From: Sphingomonas sp. BK235
Lineage (GTDB): Bacteria; Pseudomonadota; Alphaproteobacteria; Sphingomonadales; Sphingomonadaceae
Assembly: GCF_004345855.1 (NCBI RefSeq)
Contig: NZ_SLXN01000002.1
Location: forward strand, 434,001-498,000
Reading direction: 5' to 3'
Length of the DNA stretch: 64,000 nt
Shown here: one piece after another, positions 46,539 through 55,118 of the stretch
Numbering within the stretch: the stretch's first letter is position 1
Layout: each line of letters opens with the position of its first letter
The notes under the pieces: model-generated
What the model was told of the DNA's origin: nothing
The model's database searches: none
What the model saw: the letters and a program-made list of their open reading frames with translations, nothing else
Translations under genes and position numbers: made by a program

Positions 46539-47135
46539 TCAGCGCGCCGCCTTGCGCAGCGCCAGCCGGACCAGCGCGTCCAGCCCCGCGCTCGCGCCCA
46601 GCTCTTCCTCGGCGGCGGCCACCGCGGCGCTCGCCTCGGCGGGGCGGAAGCCGAGGTTGAGCAGCGCCGACACCGCGTCGGCGCCGGCGCCCGCGGGCAC
46701 CACCTGCGCCGCCGCGGCGGGGCCGAGCGCGACCCCGCCGACCTTGTCCTTGAGCTCGCGCACGATCCGCTCCGCCAGCTTGGGGCCGACGCCGTTGGCG
46801 CGTGCCACCGTCGCCTTGTCCTGCGCCATCACCGCGCGGCTGAGATCGGCAGGCTCGAGCGCGGAGAGGATCGCCAGCGCGACCCGCGCGCCCACCCCCT
46901 GCACCCCGGTGAGCAGCCGGAACCAGTCGCGCTCGGCGGCATTGGCGAAGCCGACCAGGCGCAGGAAATCCTCGCCGACCAGCAACTCGGTATGGACCAG
47001 GCACGCCTCGCCGGCGCCGGGCAGCGCGGCGAGCGTGCGCGCCGAGGCGCCGACGAGATAGCCGACGCCGGCGACCTCGATCACCGCATGGTCGATCCCG
47101 GTCGAGGCGACCACCCCCTTGAGATGCGCGATCAT
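46539..47135 (-). CDS. ruvA: Holliday junction branch migration protein RuvA
   Basis: This 198-aa DNA-binding subunit is the four-way junction holder for RuvB. ATG 47135 (MIAHLKGVV) starts an OB-fold domain, followed by two helix-hairpin-helix motifs ([35 protein letters not shown]) and a C-terminal RuvB-binding helix domain ([12 protein letters not shown]). ruvC and ruvB, which normally flank it, are absent from both sides: tal converges downstream and the phasin gene diverges upstream. Confidence 0.95.
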   Translation of the reverse strand: MIAHLKGVVASTGIDHAVIEVAGVGYLVGASARTLAALPGAGEACLVHTELLVGEDFLRLVGFANAAERDWFRLLTGVQGVGARVALAILSALEPADLSRAVMAQDKATVARANGVGPKLAERIVRELKDKVGGVALGPAAAAQVVPAGAGADAVSALLNLGFRPAEASAAVAAAEEELGASAGLDALVRLALRKAAR

Positions 47136-47272
47136 GGCGCGAGCGGTAGAGCAACGCGCGCGTGCCGTCACCCGCCAAGCGCCGGCCCCCCTCGCCCGCG
47201 CGGCGCGGCCGTGCCGCGGCGACCGCGCCGGCGGATCGTCGCGCGCGCGCCTCGCTGCGCCGCACAAAAGGC

Positions 47273-47310
47273 TTGCGATTCGTCACGCACGTCACTATTG
47301 TGCAGTGCAA
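47273..47310 (+). promoter_or_regulatory. Phasin promoter with overlapping TGCA palindrome (PhaR-type site)
   Basis: TTGCGA (47273-47278), a 17-nt spacer and TATTGT (47296-47301) form a promoter. TTGTGCAGTGCAA (47298-47310), an imperfect palindrome built on TGCA repeats, overlaps the -10. PhaR repressors of alphaproteobacteria bind TGC/GCA-rich sites at phasin promoters, so this is a good candidate operator. It ends 18 nt before the ATG. Confidence 0.55.
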
Positions 47311-47327
47311 CAAGAGGAGCGGTCCTG

Positions 47328-48044
47328 ATGACGGATGAGACCTTGCCCGCGGTGGACACCCCGTCGGCCCGGCGCCCGCGCGCGCCCAAGCGCTCCCAGC
47401 CTGCCGCCGCGGCGGCCTCCTCCACCGCCGCGCCGGCGCTCGCCGTCGCGGCCCCGCTCGCGCCGGTGTCGGGCGACGCGGAACCCCTCGCGCCGGCGCC
47501 CGCCGACGCGGAGCCCCTGCCGGTGGAGGAATCCGCCGGCCAGCCCCAGCCGCCGGCCGAGCCCGCGGCCCCGATCGCAGCGAAGGAACGCGAGATGACC
47601 GATACGATCACGTCGTTCGCCGACAAGGCGCAGGAAGACACCCGCACGGCGTTCGCCAAGGCGGGCGAGCAGACCCGTTCGACCCTGGAGAAGGGCCGCA
47701 AGGTCGCCGAGGACATGGCCGAATTCGGCAAGGGCAACGTCGAGGCGCTGCTCGAATCGGGCCGCATCGCGGCGCAGGGCTTCGAGGCGATGGGGCATGA
47801 GACCGCCGCCTTCGTGCGCGAGCGTTTCGACAGCACCGCCACCGCGGTCCAGTCGTTCGCCGCGGTGAAGTCGCCGACCGAGCTGCTCCAGCTCCAGGCG
47901 GATTACTGGCGCGGTGCGTTCGACGCGCTGGTGAAGGAGGCGTCGCGTTCGACCGAGGCCTCGCTCAAGCTGGCGGGCGACGTCGCCAAGCCGCTGCAGA
48001 ACCGCTTCGCGCTGGCGGCCGAGAAGATCAAGACCGCCGCCTGA
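47328..48044 (+). CDS. Phasin family protein with Pro/Ala-rich N-terminal extension
   Basis: This is a 238-aa polyhydroxyalkanoate granule-surface protein. Residues ~90-238 are a phasin_2 domain, amphipathic helices with AFVRERFDSTATAVQSFAAVKSP and LQLQADYWRGAFDALV. Residues 1-~86 are a Pro/Ala-rich, low-complexity extension starting with a basic patch (RRPRAPKRSQP). An internal ATG at 47595 (residue 90) has AAGGA 7 nt upstream and would give a 149-aa phasin of standard length. Both starts look usable. It is followed by an intrinsic-type terminator at 48085. Confidence 0.88.
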   Translation: MTDETLPAVDTPSARRPRAPKRSQPAAAAASSTAAPALAVAAPLAPVSGDAEPLAPAPADAEPLPVEESAGQPQPPAEPAAPIAAKEREMTDTITSFADKAQEDTRTAFAKAGEQTRSTLEKGRKVAEDMAEFGKGNVEALLESGRIAAQGFEAMGHETAAFVRERFDSTATAVQSFAAVKSPTELLQLQADYWRGAFDALVKEASRSTEASLKLAGDVAKPLQNRFALAAEKIKTAA

Positions 48045-48084
48045 TCGCGGCGCCGTCGCGGCAGCGCGGCGAGCATGAAGTCCG

Positions 48085-48117
48085 AAGGGGCGGTCGCGGC
48101 GACGCGGCCGCCCCTTT
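48085..48117 (+). terminator. Terminator hairpin after the phasin gene
   Basis: AAGGGGCGG (48085-48093) pairs with CCGCCCCTT (48108-48116) around a GC-rich loop, ending in TTT. It is 41 nt after the phasin stop and upstream of clpS. Confidence 0.65.
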
Positions 48118-48316
48118 CGACGTCGGGGGTCACCCTGTCGTCCGGTGACAGGACCCGGCCACCCGGCGCCGAACGGTCGCCGCGCCGCTCCGCGCCCTGG
48201 CCCCGCCCCGACCCCCGCCTTGGCCTCCTGCCTTGATCCTGCGCCGTGGCCGCGCGCCTTTTCGGCGCTTCGGTCTTGCCCTCCGCCGAGTCGATGCCAT
48301 ATCGCGCCGCGTAGCG

Positions 48317-48685
48317 ATGCAGCAGCACAGCTCCCCGATGATGGTCGACCCGCGCGCCGCGGGTGACGACAATGACCCAGAGAACGGCGGGACCGGGCTC
48401 GGTGTCGCGACGCGTACGCGCGCGCGCACCAAGAAGCCGACGCCCTATCGCGTGCTGATGCTCAACGACGATTACACCCCGATGGAATTCGTCGTCCTGT
48501 GTCTTCAGCGCTTCTTCCGCATGTCGGTGGAGGAAGCGACGCAGGTGATGCTCCACGTCCACCAGAAGGGCGTCGGCGTGTGCGGGGTGTTCAGCTACGA
48601 GGTCGCCGAGACCAAGGTCAGCCAGGTCATCGACTTCGCGCGGCAGAACCAGCACCCGCTGCAATGCACGCTGGAGAAGGCCTGA
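48317..48685 (+). CDS. clpS: ATP-dependent Clp protease adaptor ClpS
   Basis: This 122-aa adaptor delivers N-degron substrates to ClpAP. The core [18 protein letters not shown], the helix [17 protein letters not shown] and [13 protein letters not shown] are typical. The start is ATG 48317 (MQQHSSPMM); ATG 48338 is also possible, since neither has a strong Shine-Dalgarno. The disordered N-terminal arm includes [12 protein letters not shown]. clpA does not follow; a hydrolase gene does. Confidence 0.94.
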   Translation: MQQHSSPMMVDPRAAGDDNDPENGGTGLGVATRTRARTKKPTPYRVLMLNDDYTPMEFVVLCLQRFFRMSVEEATQVMLHVHQKGVGVCGVFSYEVAETKVSQVIDFARQNQHPLQCTLEKA

Positions 48686-48808
48686 GCGCGTCCGGCGCCG
48701 CGGGCCGACCGCGGCGTTATCGCTGTCCTGTCGCTTACTCGCGCATAGCCCGCGCCGCCGGGCACCGCTAGGCTCTCGGCGGGCAACGACGAATCACGGG
48801 AGCGGGCG

Positions 48809-49699
48809 ATGGACCGGGACGACCCACAGCTGCGCGACGCCGCGGTGCGGCTGTACGACGACTTCACCCACACCCACCGCGACCGGCGCACCTTGCTGCG
48901 CCAGATGACCGCGCTGGCGGGCTCGGCCGCGGCGGCGGAGGCGCTGATCCTCGGCATCGCCGCCAGCCCCGCCGCCGCGGCGCAGGTCGATCCGGCGGAC
49001 AGGCGGCTGATCACGCGCAAGGGCGGTTTCGGGCTCGCCGGCGGGGGCAGCGTCACCGGCTATTTCGCCGCGCCGCGCAAGCTCGGGCGCAAGCTCGGCG
49101 CGGTGATGGTGATCCACGAGAATCGCGGGCTCCAGCCCCATATCGAGGATGTCGCGCGCCGCGTCGCGCTGGCGGGCTTCTTCGCGCTCGCACCCGATTT
49201 CCTGTCGCGCGCGGGCGGCACCCCCGCGGACGAGGACAAGGCGCGCGACCTGATCGGCGCGCTCGACTATGACGCCACCGTCGCCACCGCGGTGGCGGTG
49301 GTGAAGCGGCTCGGCCAGCGTGCCAACGGCAACGGCAAGGTGGGCACGATCGGCTTCTGCTGGGGCGGCGCGCTGGTCGACCGCGTCGCGCTCGCCGCCG
49401 GGCCGGCGCTGGCGGCAGGGGTGAGCTACTACGGTCCCGCGCCCGATCCCGCCGAGGCGGCCAAGCTCCAGGTGCCGCTGCTGCTCCATTATGCCGGCAA
49501 GGACACGCGCGTCGCGCAGACCGCCGAGCCCTGGGTCGCCGCGCTGCGTGCGGCGGGCAAGCCGTTCGAGGCCTTCACCTATCCGGGGGTCGACCATGCC
49601 TTCAACAACGACACCTCGGCGCAACGCTACGACAAGGCCGCGGCCGATCTCGCATGGCAGCGCACCACCACCTTCCTCCACCAGCATCTGGACGGCTGA
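48809..49699 (+). CDS. Dienelactone hydrolase family protein
   Basis: This 296-aa alpha/beta-hydrolase has a Cys nucleophile in GFCWGG, Asp in YAGKDTR and His in GVDHAF, the DLH triad. The N-terminal ~60 residues (DRRTLLRQM, then ALAGSAAAAEALILGIA and AAAA) look like a Tat-type leader. Family members open dienelactones in chlorocatechol breakdown, but many act on other esters. No catechol-pathway genes are nearby. The GST gene starts 4 nt after the stop. Confidence 0.9.
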   Translation: MDRDDPQLRDAAVRLYDDFTHTHRDRRTLLRQMTALAGSAAAAEALILGIAASPAAAAQVDPADRRLITRKGGFGLAGGGSVTGYFAAPRKLGRKLGAVMVIHENRGLQPHIEDVARRVALAGFFALAPDFLSRAGGTPADEDKARDLIGALDYDATVATAVAVVKRLGQRANGNGKVGTIGFCWGGALVDRVALAAGPALAAGVSYYGPAPDPAEAAKLQVPLLLHYAGKDTRVAQTAEPWVAALRAAGKPFEAFTYPGVDHAFNNDTSAQRYDKAAADLAWQRTTTFLHQHLDG

Positions 49700-49702
49700 T
49701 CG

Positions 49703-50308
49703 ATGACGCTCACCTTCTTCACCCATCCCCGCTCACGCGGGCGCAGCGCGCGCTGGATGCTCGAGGAGATCGGCCAGCCCTATGAGGCGGTGGTGATCGA
49801 CTTCGACAAGAAGCCCGCCGCGCTGCTCGGGGCCAACCCGCTCGGCAAGGTGCCGGTGATCGTCCATGACGGTGCGGTGGTGAGCGAGGCGGCGGCGATC
49901 TGCGCCTATCTGGCGGAGGCCTTCCCCGAGGCCGGGCTGGCGCCGCGCGGCGCCGAGCACGCGCCGTACTACCGCTGGCTGTTCTTCGCCGCGGGGCCGC
50001 TGGAGGCGGCGATGGTCGACAAGGCGCTGGGCGTGCAGGTGCCGCCCGAGCGCGAGGGGATGGTGGGCTATGCCAGCTTCGCGCGTGTGGTTGACGCGTT
50101 CGAGCGCGCGCTGGAGGAACGCGACTATGTCGCGGGCGACCGCTTCACCGCGGCGGACGTGTTCGTGGGCAGCGCGGTGGGGTTCTTCACCGGCTTCGGC
50201 CTGCTGGAGCCGCGCGAGACCTTCATGGCCTATCTCGACCGCGTCCGCGCGCGCCCGGCATGGCAGCGCGCCAACGACATCGACGACGCGCTGCTGAAGG
50301 GGAAGTAG
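49703..50308 (+). CDS. Glutathione S-transferase family protein
   Basis: This 201-aa GST has an N-terminal thioredoxin-like domain: FFTHPRSRGRSARWML with an N-terminal Ser/Arg-type active site, NPLGKVPVI (cis-Pro) and VVSEAAAICAYLAE. An all-helical C-terminal domain follows, with FTAADVFVGSAVG. It is probably co-transcribed with the preceding hydrolase. No specific GST class can be assigned with confidence. Confidence 0.92.
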   Translation: MTLTFFTHPRSRGRSARWMLEEIGQPYEAVVIDFDKKPAALLGANPLGKVPVIVHDGAVVSEAAAICAYLAEAFPEAGLAPRGAEHAPYYRWLFFAAGPLEAAMVDKALGVQVPPEREGMVGYASFARVVDAFERALEERDYVAGDRFTAADVFVGSAVGFFTGFGLLEPRETFMAYLDRVRARPAWQRANDIDDALLKGK

Positions 50309-50368
50309 GGGGGCCGAATATCCCTCACCGATCCCCGGCAAAGATGGGGGTCCTTGTACGACCTTTCC

Positions 50369-50464
50369 GTCATCCCGGACTTGTTCCGGGATCCACCGTG
50401 CCGCGCACTCCCAAAGCTTTGCTTCTTGCGGAGGAGTGGATCCCGGAACAAGTCCGGGATGGCG
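50369..50464. repeat. Dispersed inverted repeat, copy 3 (GACTTGTTCC variant)
   Basis: CGTCATCCCGGACTTGTTCC... and ...GGAACAAGTCCGGGATGGCG face each other, with one arm-end mismatch (GACG to GGCG). The variant arm sequence GGACTTGTTCCGG differs from the other copies but keeps GTCATCCCGG and GGGATCC. Together with copy 4 it fills the 408-bp gap after the GST gene. Confidence 0.85.
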
Positions 50465-50556
50465 GACGGCGGGGAGATTGTCGCGTCTTCTGCAAAGGTC
50501 CCGCAAAAGTCGGGGCGCAGGTGGGAAGCCGCCGGTAGGGGTCGACGACAGCCTCC

Positions 50557-50652
50557 CGTCATCCCGGCCTCGCGCCGGGATCCACGGCGCCGCACACGCG
50601 CCGACGGCGGCGTGCGCGGAAGGATGGATCCCGGCGCAAGGCCGGGATGACG
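50557..50652. repeat. Dispersed inverted repeat, copy 4
   Basis: CGTCATCCCGGCCTCGCGCC... and ...GGCGCAAGGCCGGGATGACG form the arms, with one mismatch (CGCG to GCAA region). It is 92 nt from copy 3, in the same gap. Confidence 0.85.
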
Positions 50653-50678
50653 GTGTGGGTGGTGCGGGCTTAGTCGAA

Positions 50679-50709
50679 AGGCCCGCCTCCCTCATCGGGA
50701 AGCGGGCCT
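50679..50709 (-). terminator. Terminator of the 107-aa periplasmic protein gene
   Basis: AGGCCCGC (50679-50686) pairs with GCGGGCCT (50702-50709), with TCCC/GGGA pairing inside. It lies 8 nt after the minus-strand stop, and CTTTCGACT follows in the transcript. It is a plausible rho-independent terminator. Confidence 0.65.
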
Positions 50710-50716
50710 CGCGTGC

Positions 50717-51040
50717 TCAGCGATAGCGGCGCCGGTCGTGCTTGTCGTAGCGCACGCGCGCGCTCAGCGCGTCGAAGCGGCGGTCGAGGTCGCGGCGCTC
50801 CCATTGCGACAGGCCGTCGCGGCGATAGCGCCCCTCCAGCGCGGCGAGCTGGCGCGACTCGCGCCGCAGCCCGCGCGCCTCGTTGCGGTTGAGCGCGCCC
50901 GAGCGGATGCCCTGGTCGATGCGCTGATCGAGCCGCGCCTGGCGCTGATTGATCGACTGCCACGGCGCCGCGCTGGCGATCCCCGGCACCACGACGGCGG
51001 CGAGCCCGAGCCCGGCGATCACGGTCTTGAGACGGTTCAT
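50717..51040 (-). CDS. Small periplasmic Arg-rich protein, hypothetical
   Basis: This 107-aa protein has a signal peptide (IAGLGLAAVVVPGIASA). The mature part is helical and very rich in Arg and Gln (QSINQRQARLDQRIDQG, NEARGLRRESRQLAALEGR, WERRDLDRRFDALSARVR). This family is common and unnamed in sphingomonads. A role in envelope or metal stress is sometimes suggested for such proteins, but nothing here proves it. It has its own terminator. Confidence 0.8.
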   Translation of the reverse strand: MNRLKTVIAGLGLAAVVVPGIASAAPWQSINQRQARLDQRIDQGIRSGALNRNEARGLRRESRQLAALEGRYRRDGLSQWERRDLDRRFDALSARVRYDKHDRRRYR

Positions 51041-51169
51041 GTCACGCTCCTTTTCACTCGGCCGCGGCGTCGCGGCCCGGTAATGGGAGAGATAGGCGGC
51101 ATCCTTCGCGAAACTGTCCCACCGAGCCCGCGAAAGTGTAACCGACTGTCGCGCCGCCGCGCGCGCCGT

Positions 51170-52549
51170 TCAGTTTCGCGCCGCGATCTCCACCAACGCG
51201 CGGTCGATCGCGCGCGTCGCCGAGGCGTCGTCGGCCATGTCGTTGGCCAGCGCGGAGAAGGTCAGCGTCCGCCCGCTCGCCGCGACGAGGAAGCCGGACA
51301 GCGCGTTGGCGGCGTTGAGCGAGCCCGTCTTGGCGAAGACCTTGCCCGCCAGCGGCGTGTCCGCGAAGCGTCGCGCCAGCGTGCCGTCGACCGCGCCGAC
51401 CGGCAGCGTGTCGCGGAACGCCGCGCCCCAGGGCTGCGCCTGCGTCCAGCGCAACAGCGTCACCGCGGCGCGCGGGGTGATCCGGTCGTAGTTGGACATG
51501 CCCGAGCCGTCGGCGAACTCGGCCGCGGCGCGGGCCACGCCGGCGCGGTCTAGCATCGCGCGCACCGCGGCCTGCCCGTCCGCCACCGAGCCGCTGCCGC
51601 GCACCGCGCCGACGCGGCGGAGCAGCAGCTCGGCGTGGAGGTTCTGGCTCGCCTTCATCGTCGCGCGCAGGTCCTCGGCGAGCGGCGGCGGCGTCAGCCG
51701 CGCGAGCACCGCCGGCTCGGGCGCGCGCGCGACGTGCGCGCCGCCGCGTCGCGCCGGGTCGTCGGCGTCGGTGAGCGGCCGATGCTGCACCATCACGCGC
51801 CCGCTCACCCGCACCCCCGCCGCGCGCAGCAGCGCCGCGAGCCGCCACGCCGCGCGATGTGCCGGATCATCGACTGCGACCGCCAGCGTCGTCGGCGCGC
51901 CCGCCGGGACAGTGCCGGCGACGCGGAGCAGATCGCTGCCCGGCACGCGCGTCGCGTCAAGCACCGCCCGCGCGCCGGTGGTGACCACGCGCGACTCGAC
52001 GCGGTAATAACCGTCGCCGCGCACCGTCGCGGCCGCGCCGTCGCGTGCGCCCGGCGTCACCGTCACCGCGACGGCATTGTCGTCCACCGTCAGCGCCGAG
52101 ATCGCGGTGCCGTAGCGCCCGGCCATGTTGTTCCAGCTCATCCCCGCGGGCCAGCGCTCGTCGGGGAAGGCGGTGTCGTCGCCGATCACGTCGCGCACGA
52201 CCCGGGTGCGCGCCGCGACCGCGCGCGCCAGCTCGGCGAGGCAGTCGACGCGGCAGTCGGGCGCGCTCGACAGCCGCGCGTCGCCGTGCCCCGCGAGCAC
52301 GACGTCGCGCCCCTCGAGCCGCACCGTCGCGCCGCCGGCCGCGTCGGGTGCGGCGGTGTCGAGCGTGGCGAAGGCCGCCGCGGCGGTGAAGAGCTTGGCG
52401 TTGGAGGCGGGGACGAAGCGCTCGTCGGCGCGCTCGGCGACCAGCTCGCGCCCGTCGGCGTCGACCACAAGCAGCCCCAGTCGCGTCCCCGGCGGCAGCT
52501 CGCCGGGTGCGGCGGCGAGCAGCGCCAGCGCGAGCAGCACGCGCCTCAT
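51170..52549 (-). CDS. dacB: D-alanyl-D-alanine carboxypeptidase/endopeptidase (S13, PBP4-type)
   Basis: This 459-aa periplasmic enzyme trims or cleaves peptidoglycan cross-links and releases D-alanine. ATG 52549 overlaps the LysR stop (ATGA) and starts a signal peptide (RRVLLALALLAAAPG). The active-site motifs are SNAK (S-x-x-K), SQN in MKASQNLHAE and KTG in FAKTGSLNAANALSG. The length fits PBP4. It is coupled behind lysR and the DAACS transporter gene, placing it in the D-amino-acid block. Confidence 0.93.
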   Translation of the reverse strand: MRRVLLALALLAAAPGELPPGTRLGLLVVDADGRELVAERADERFVPASNAKLFTAAAAFATLDTAAPDAAGGATVRLEGRDVVLAGHGDARLSSAPDCRVDCLAELARAVAARTRVVRDVIGDDTAFPDERWPAGMSWNNMAGRYGTAISALTVDDNAVAVTVTPGARDGAAATVRGDGYYRVESRVVTTGARAVLDATRVPGSDLLRVAGTVPAGAPTTLAVAVDDPAHRAAWRLAALLRAAGVRVSGRVMVQHRPLTDADDPARRGGAHVARAPEPAVLARLTPPPLAEDLRATMKASQNLHAELLLRRVGAVRGSGSVADGQAAVRAMLDRAGVARAAAEFADGSGMSNYDRITPRAAVTLLRWTQAQPWGAAFRDTLPVGAVDGTLARRFADTPLAGKVFAKTGSLNAANALSGFLVAASGRTLTFSALANDMADDASATRAIDRALVEIAARN

Positions 52550-53436
52550 CGCCCCTCGATCACGTCGGACAGCAGCGCGAGGAACTCGCCCGCCAGCGCG
52601 CTGGGCGGGCGGTCGAGCAGGTGGATGGCGTGCACGTCGAAGGTCAGCGGCGGCTTGAGCGAGCGCGTCGCCAGCCCCGGCTGCATCGCGGCGTCGGCGG
52701 TGAAATTGTCGACCACGGTCAGCCCGACGCCCGCACGCACCAGCGCGGCGGCGATGTAGAAGGTACGCGCCGAGGCGATGTCGTCGAGCTCGAGCCCGAG
52801 CCGCTCGAGCTCGTCGGTGAACAGCCGCCCGATCGGCCCGCTCGCCGCCAGCGTGATGAAAGGATGCCCCGCGATCCGCGCCAGCTCGATCCGCGGCGGC
52901 GCGGCGGGCAGGTCGTGCTCGCGGTACAACACCACCAGCTCGCCCTCGCCGAGCCAGCTCTGCCCGAGCGGCGCGCCGCGCGGCACCTCGTTGGCGATCG
53001 CGATGTCGCATTCGCGCTCGTAGAGCTTGCGCAGCAGGTCGTCGTGGTGGACGGTCTGAAGATCGAAGCGCGCACGCGGGTGGCGGCGCAGGAAGCGCGC
53101 CACCGCGATCGGCAGCACGCCCAGCGCGAGGCTGGGCAGCGCCGAGATGCGCAGCGTCGTGCCTGCGCCGGCGCGCAGGTTGCGCCCGGCCTCGCGCAGC
53201 GCGCGGACGCGGTCCTGGATCTCCGCCACGTCGCCGAACAGCGCGTGCGCGTCCTCGGTCGGCACCAGCCGGCCGCTGACGCGCTGGAACAGTTCGAAGC
53301 CGAGCAGCGACTCGGCGTGGCGCAGCGTCTTCGACACCGACGGCTGCGACACCGCGAGCGCGCGCGCCGCCGCGCTGACCGAGCCGTTGACATAGACCGC
53401 GTGGAAGATCTCGATATGCCGCAGATTCATCGACAT
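52546..53436 (-). CDS. LysR family transcriptional regulator
   Basis: This 296-aa regulator has an N-terminal winged HTH (NLRHIEIFHAVYVNGSVS, AARALAVSQPSVSKTLRHAE) and a periplasmic-binding-protein-like effector domain. ATG 53436 lies 5 nt after the transporter stop. The opening NLRHIEIF resembles the LysR proteins (including GcvA- and DgcR-like ones) that sit beside amino-acid catabolic genes. The natural inducer might be a D-amino acid or an acyl-amino acid, given the neighbours; this is inference. Confidence 0.93.
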   Translation of the reverse strand: MSMNLRHIEIFHAVYVNGSVSAAARALAVSQPSVSKTLRHAESLLGFELFQRVSGRLVPTEDAHALFGDVAEIQDRVRALREAGRNLRAGAGTTLRISALPSLALGVLPIAVARFLRRHPRARFDLQTVHHDDLLRKLYERECDIAIANEVPRGAPLGQSWLGEGELVVLYREHDLPAAPPRIELARIAGHPFITLAASGPIGRLFTDELERLGLELDDIASARTFYIAAALVRAGVGLTVVDNFTADAAMQPGLATRSLKPPLTFDVHAIHLLDRPPSALAGEFLALLSDVIEGR

Positions 53437-53441
53437 GGCGT

Positions 53442-54677
53442 CTAGCCCGCGGGGGGCGGCGCGGCCAGCGCGGTGCGTTCCTCGGCGCGCGCGACCAGGG
53501 CGGTGACGGTCAAATTGGCCGAGGCCGAGGGCACGGTGCGCGTCATGTCGAGCAGCCGGTCGAACGGCAGCACCAACCCGACCACCAGCGCGGTCTGCTC
53601 GGCGCTCACGCCCACCGCGGAGAGCATCGCGGCGAGCATGAACAGCGAGGCGGAGGGCACCGGCGCGGTGCCGAACGCGGCGAGCGCGCCGGTCAGCCAC
53701 ATCACCACCAGCATCGTCATATCGGGCACGACGCCGAGCGACTGGAGCGCGAACTGGCCGAGCAGCCCGACATAGAGCGCGGTGCCGTCCTTGCCGACGC
53801 TCGCGCCGAGCGGCAGCACCGTGCCCGCGATCGCGCGCTCGATGCCGAGCCGGTCGGTCGCGACGCGCAGCGCCACCGGCAGCGTGGCCGACGAGGAGGC
53901 AGTCGAGAAAGCGACGACCAGCGCGTCGGCGCTGCCGCGGAAGAAGCGCGCCACGCCGCGCCGCGCGACGAGGCGGAGCAGCGCGGCGTGGACGGCGATC
54001 TGTACCAGCGAGCCGAGCACCACCGCGAGCGCGAGCCAGCCGACATGGACGAACACCGCCGCCCCGCCGCTCGCCACCGCGTTGGCGACCAGCGCGGCGA
54101 CGCCGAACGGGGTCAGCTCCATCACCCCGCGCACGATTTGGAGCAGCACCGCGGCGAGCCCCTGGAGCAAAGCGGTCACCGGCCGCCCCGCCTCGCCCGC
54201 GACGACGCTGCCGGTGCCGAGCAGCACCGCGACGAGGATGATCGCGAGCATGTCGCCGCGCGCCAGCGCCTCGACGATGTTGGTGGGCACGATCGCGAGC
54301 AACTGCTCGGTCGGCGTCGGCGGCGTGCCGAGCGCGTGCGGCGCGACCCCGGCGAAGCGCACGCCCGCGCCGGGGCGCAGGATGAGCCCGCATGCCATGC
54401 CGAGCGCGACCGCCACCAAGGTGGTCGCGGCGAACCAGCCGAGCGCGCGCCCGCCGATCGGCCCGAGCCGGCGCGGGTCGCCGAGCGCGGCGATCCCCGC
54501 GGCGATGGTGACGAGCACGACGGGCACGACGAGCATGCGGATCAGCCGCACGAACAGCTCGCCGACCAGCCGGATCGAGGCGGCGCCCTCCGGCCACAGC
54601 GCGCCCAGCAGCACGCCGAGCGCGAGGCCGCCGAGGACGCGCTGCCACAGCGGGACGGCGAACCAGCGCGCGGTCAT
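53442..54677 (-). CDS. Dicarboxylate/amino acid:cation symporter (DAACS) with altered sodium sites
   Basis: This is a 411-aa GltPh/DctA-fold carrier. HP1 is recognisable as SSSATLP. In TM8, DMTRT keeps the amino-group Asp and side-chain Arg of glutamate/aspartate carriers. But the TM7 motif NMDGT reads GKDGT (residues 295-299), and the TM8 residues equivalent to GltPh N401 and D405 are Ser384 and Asn388 (SASAN where family members have NVTGD). Uptake of D-Glu/D-Asp-like substrates fits the adjacent epimerase genes. GTG 54695 is an alternative start. It is the lead gene of a run with lysR and dacB. Confidence 0.9.
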   Translation of the reverse strand: MTARWFAVPLWQRVLGGLALGVLLGALWPEGAASIRLVGELFVRLIRMLVVPVVLVTIAAGIAALGDPRRLGPIGGRALGWFAATTLVAVALGMACGLILRPGAGVRFAGVAPHALGTPPTPTEQLLAIVPTNIVEALARGDMLAIILVAVLLGTGSVVAGEAGRPVTALLQGLAAVLLQIVRGVMELTPFGVAALVANAVASGGAAVFVHVGWLALAVVLGSLVQIAVHAALLRLVARRGVARFFRGSADALVVAFSTASSSATLPVALRVATDRLGIERAIAGTVLPLGASVGKDGTALYVGLLGQFALQSLGVVPDMTMLVVMWLTGALAAFGTAPVPSASLFMLAAMLSAVGVSAEQTALVVGLVLPFDRLLDMTRTVPSASANLTVTALVARAEERTALAAPPPAG

Positions 54678-54757
54678 GCGCGGCGTCGCTCGCACGATCC
54701 GCGGTGGGCGGGGACGTGTTGGTCGGTGCGGAAGTCTGTTCGTGTCCGTCCCTCATC

Positions 54758-55027
54758 CGTCATCCCGGCCTCGCGCCGGGATCCATGGTGCCGCGAGCGC
54801 GACGGCTTCCGCGTTCGCGCACCGATGGCCTCCAGCTCAGAGACGGGATGACGATGGTGGCCGGCACGGCGTCGCGCCGCGTCGCAGCGCATCGCCGCCG
54901 CGCCCCGGGCGAGCGGGCGATGCGCCAACGATGCCAGTCGGTGTCCCGGTCGAGACCCAAGATGCCGCGACGATCTCGGGCGTCGTTCGTGAGGAGAGAT
55001 GGATCCCGGCGCGAGGCCGGGATGACG
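54758..55027. repeat. Dispersed inverted repeat, copy 5, with enlarged centre
   Basis: CGTCATCCCGGCCTCGCGCC (from 54758) and the perfectly complementary arm ending GGCCGGGATGACG (55027) are ~29 bp long but lie 270 bp apart. A degenerate right arm (AGACGGGATGACG, 54841-54853) sits at the normal ~95-bp distance. It looks like a standard unit followed by a second right arm. It fills the 441-bp gap between the transporter and the epimerase; nothing else is evident there. Confidence 0.75.
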
Positions 55028-55118
55028 GGAGTGAGGCAGCGGGCAGGACCTCACGCGATCGTCCCTACGCGGGTCTCGGTCGCGCGCACGGCCGCGATTG
55101 CCGCGTCGCGGCACCGCC

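Noticed and set aside
50309..50716. CRISPR-like array
   Set aside because: The repeats are two inverted-repeat units of a dispersed family, not direct repeats with regular spacers.
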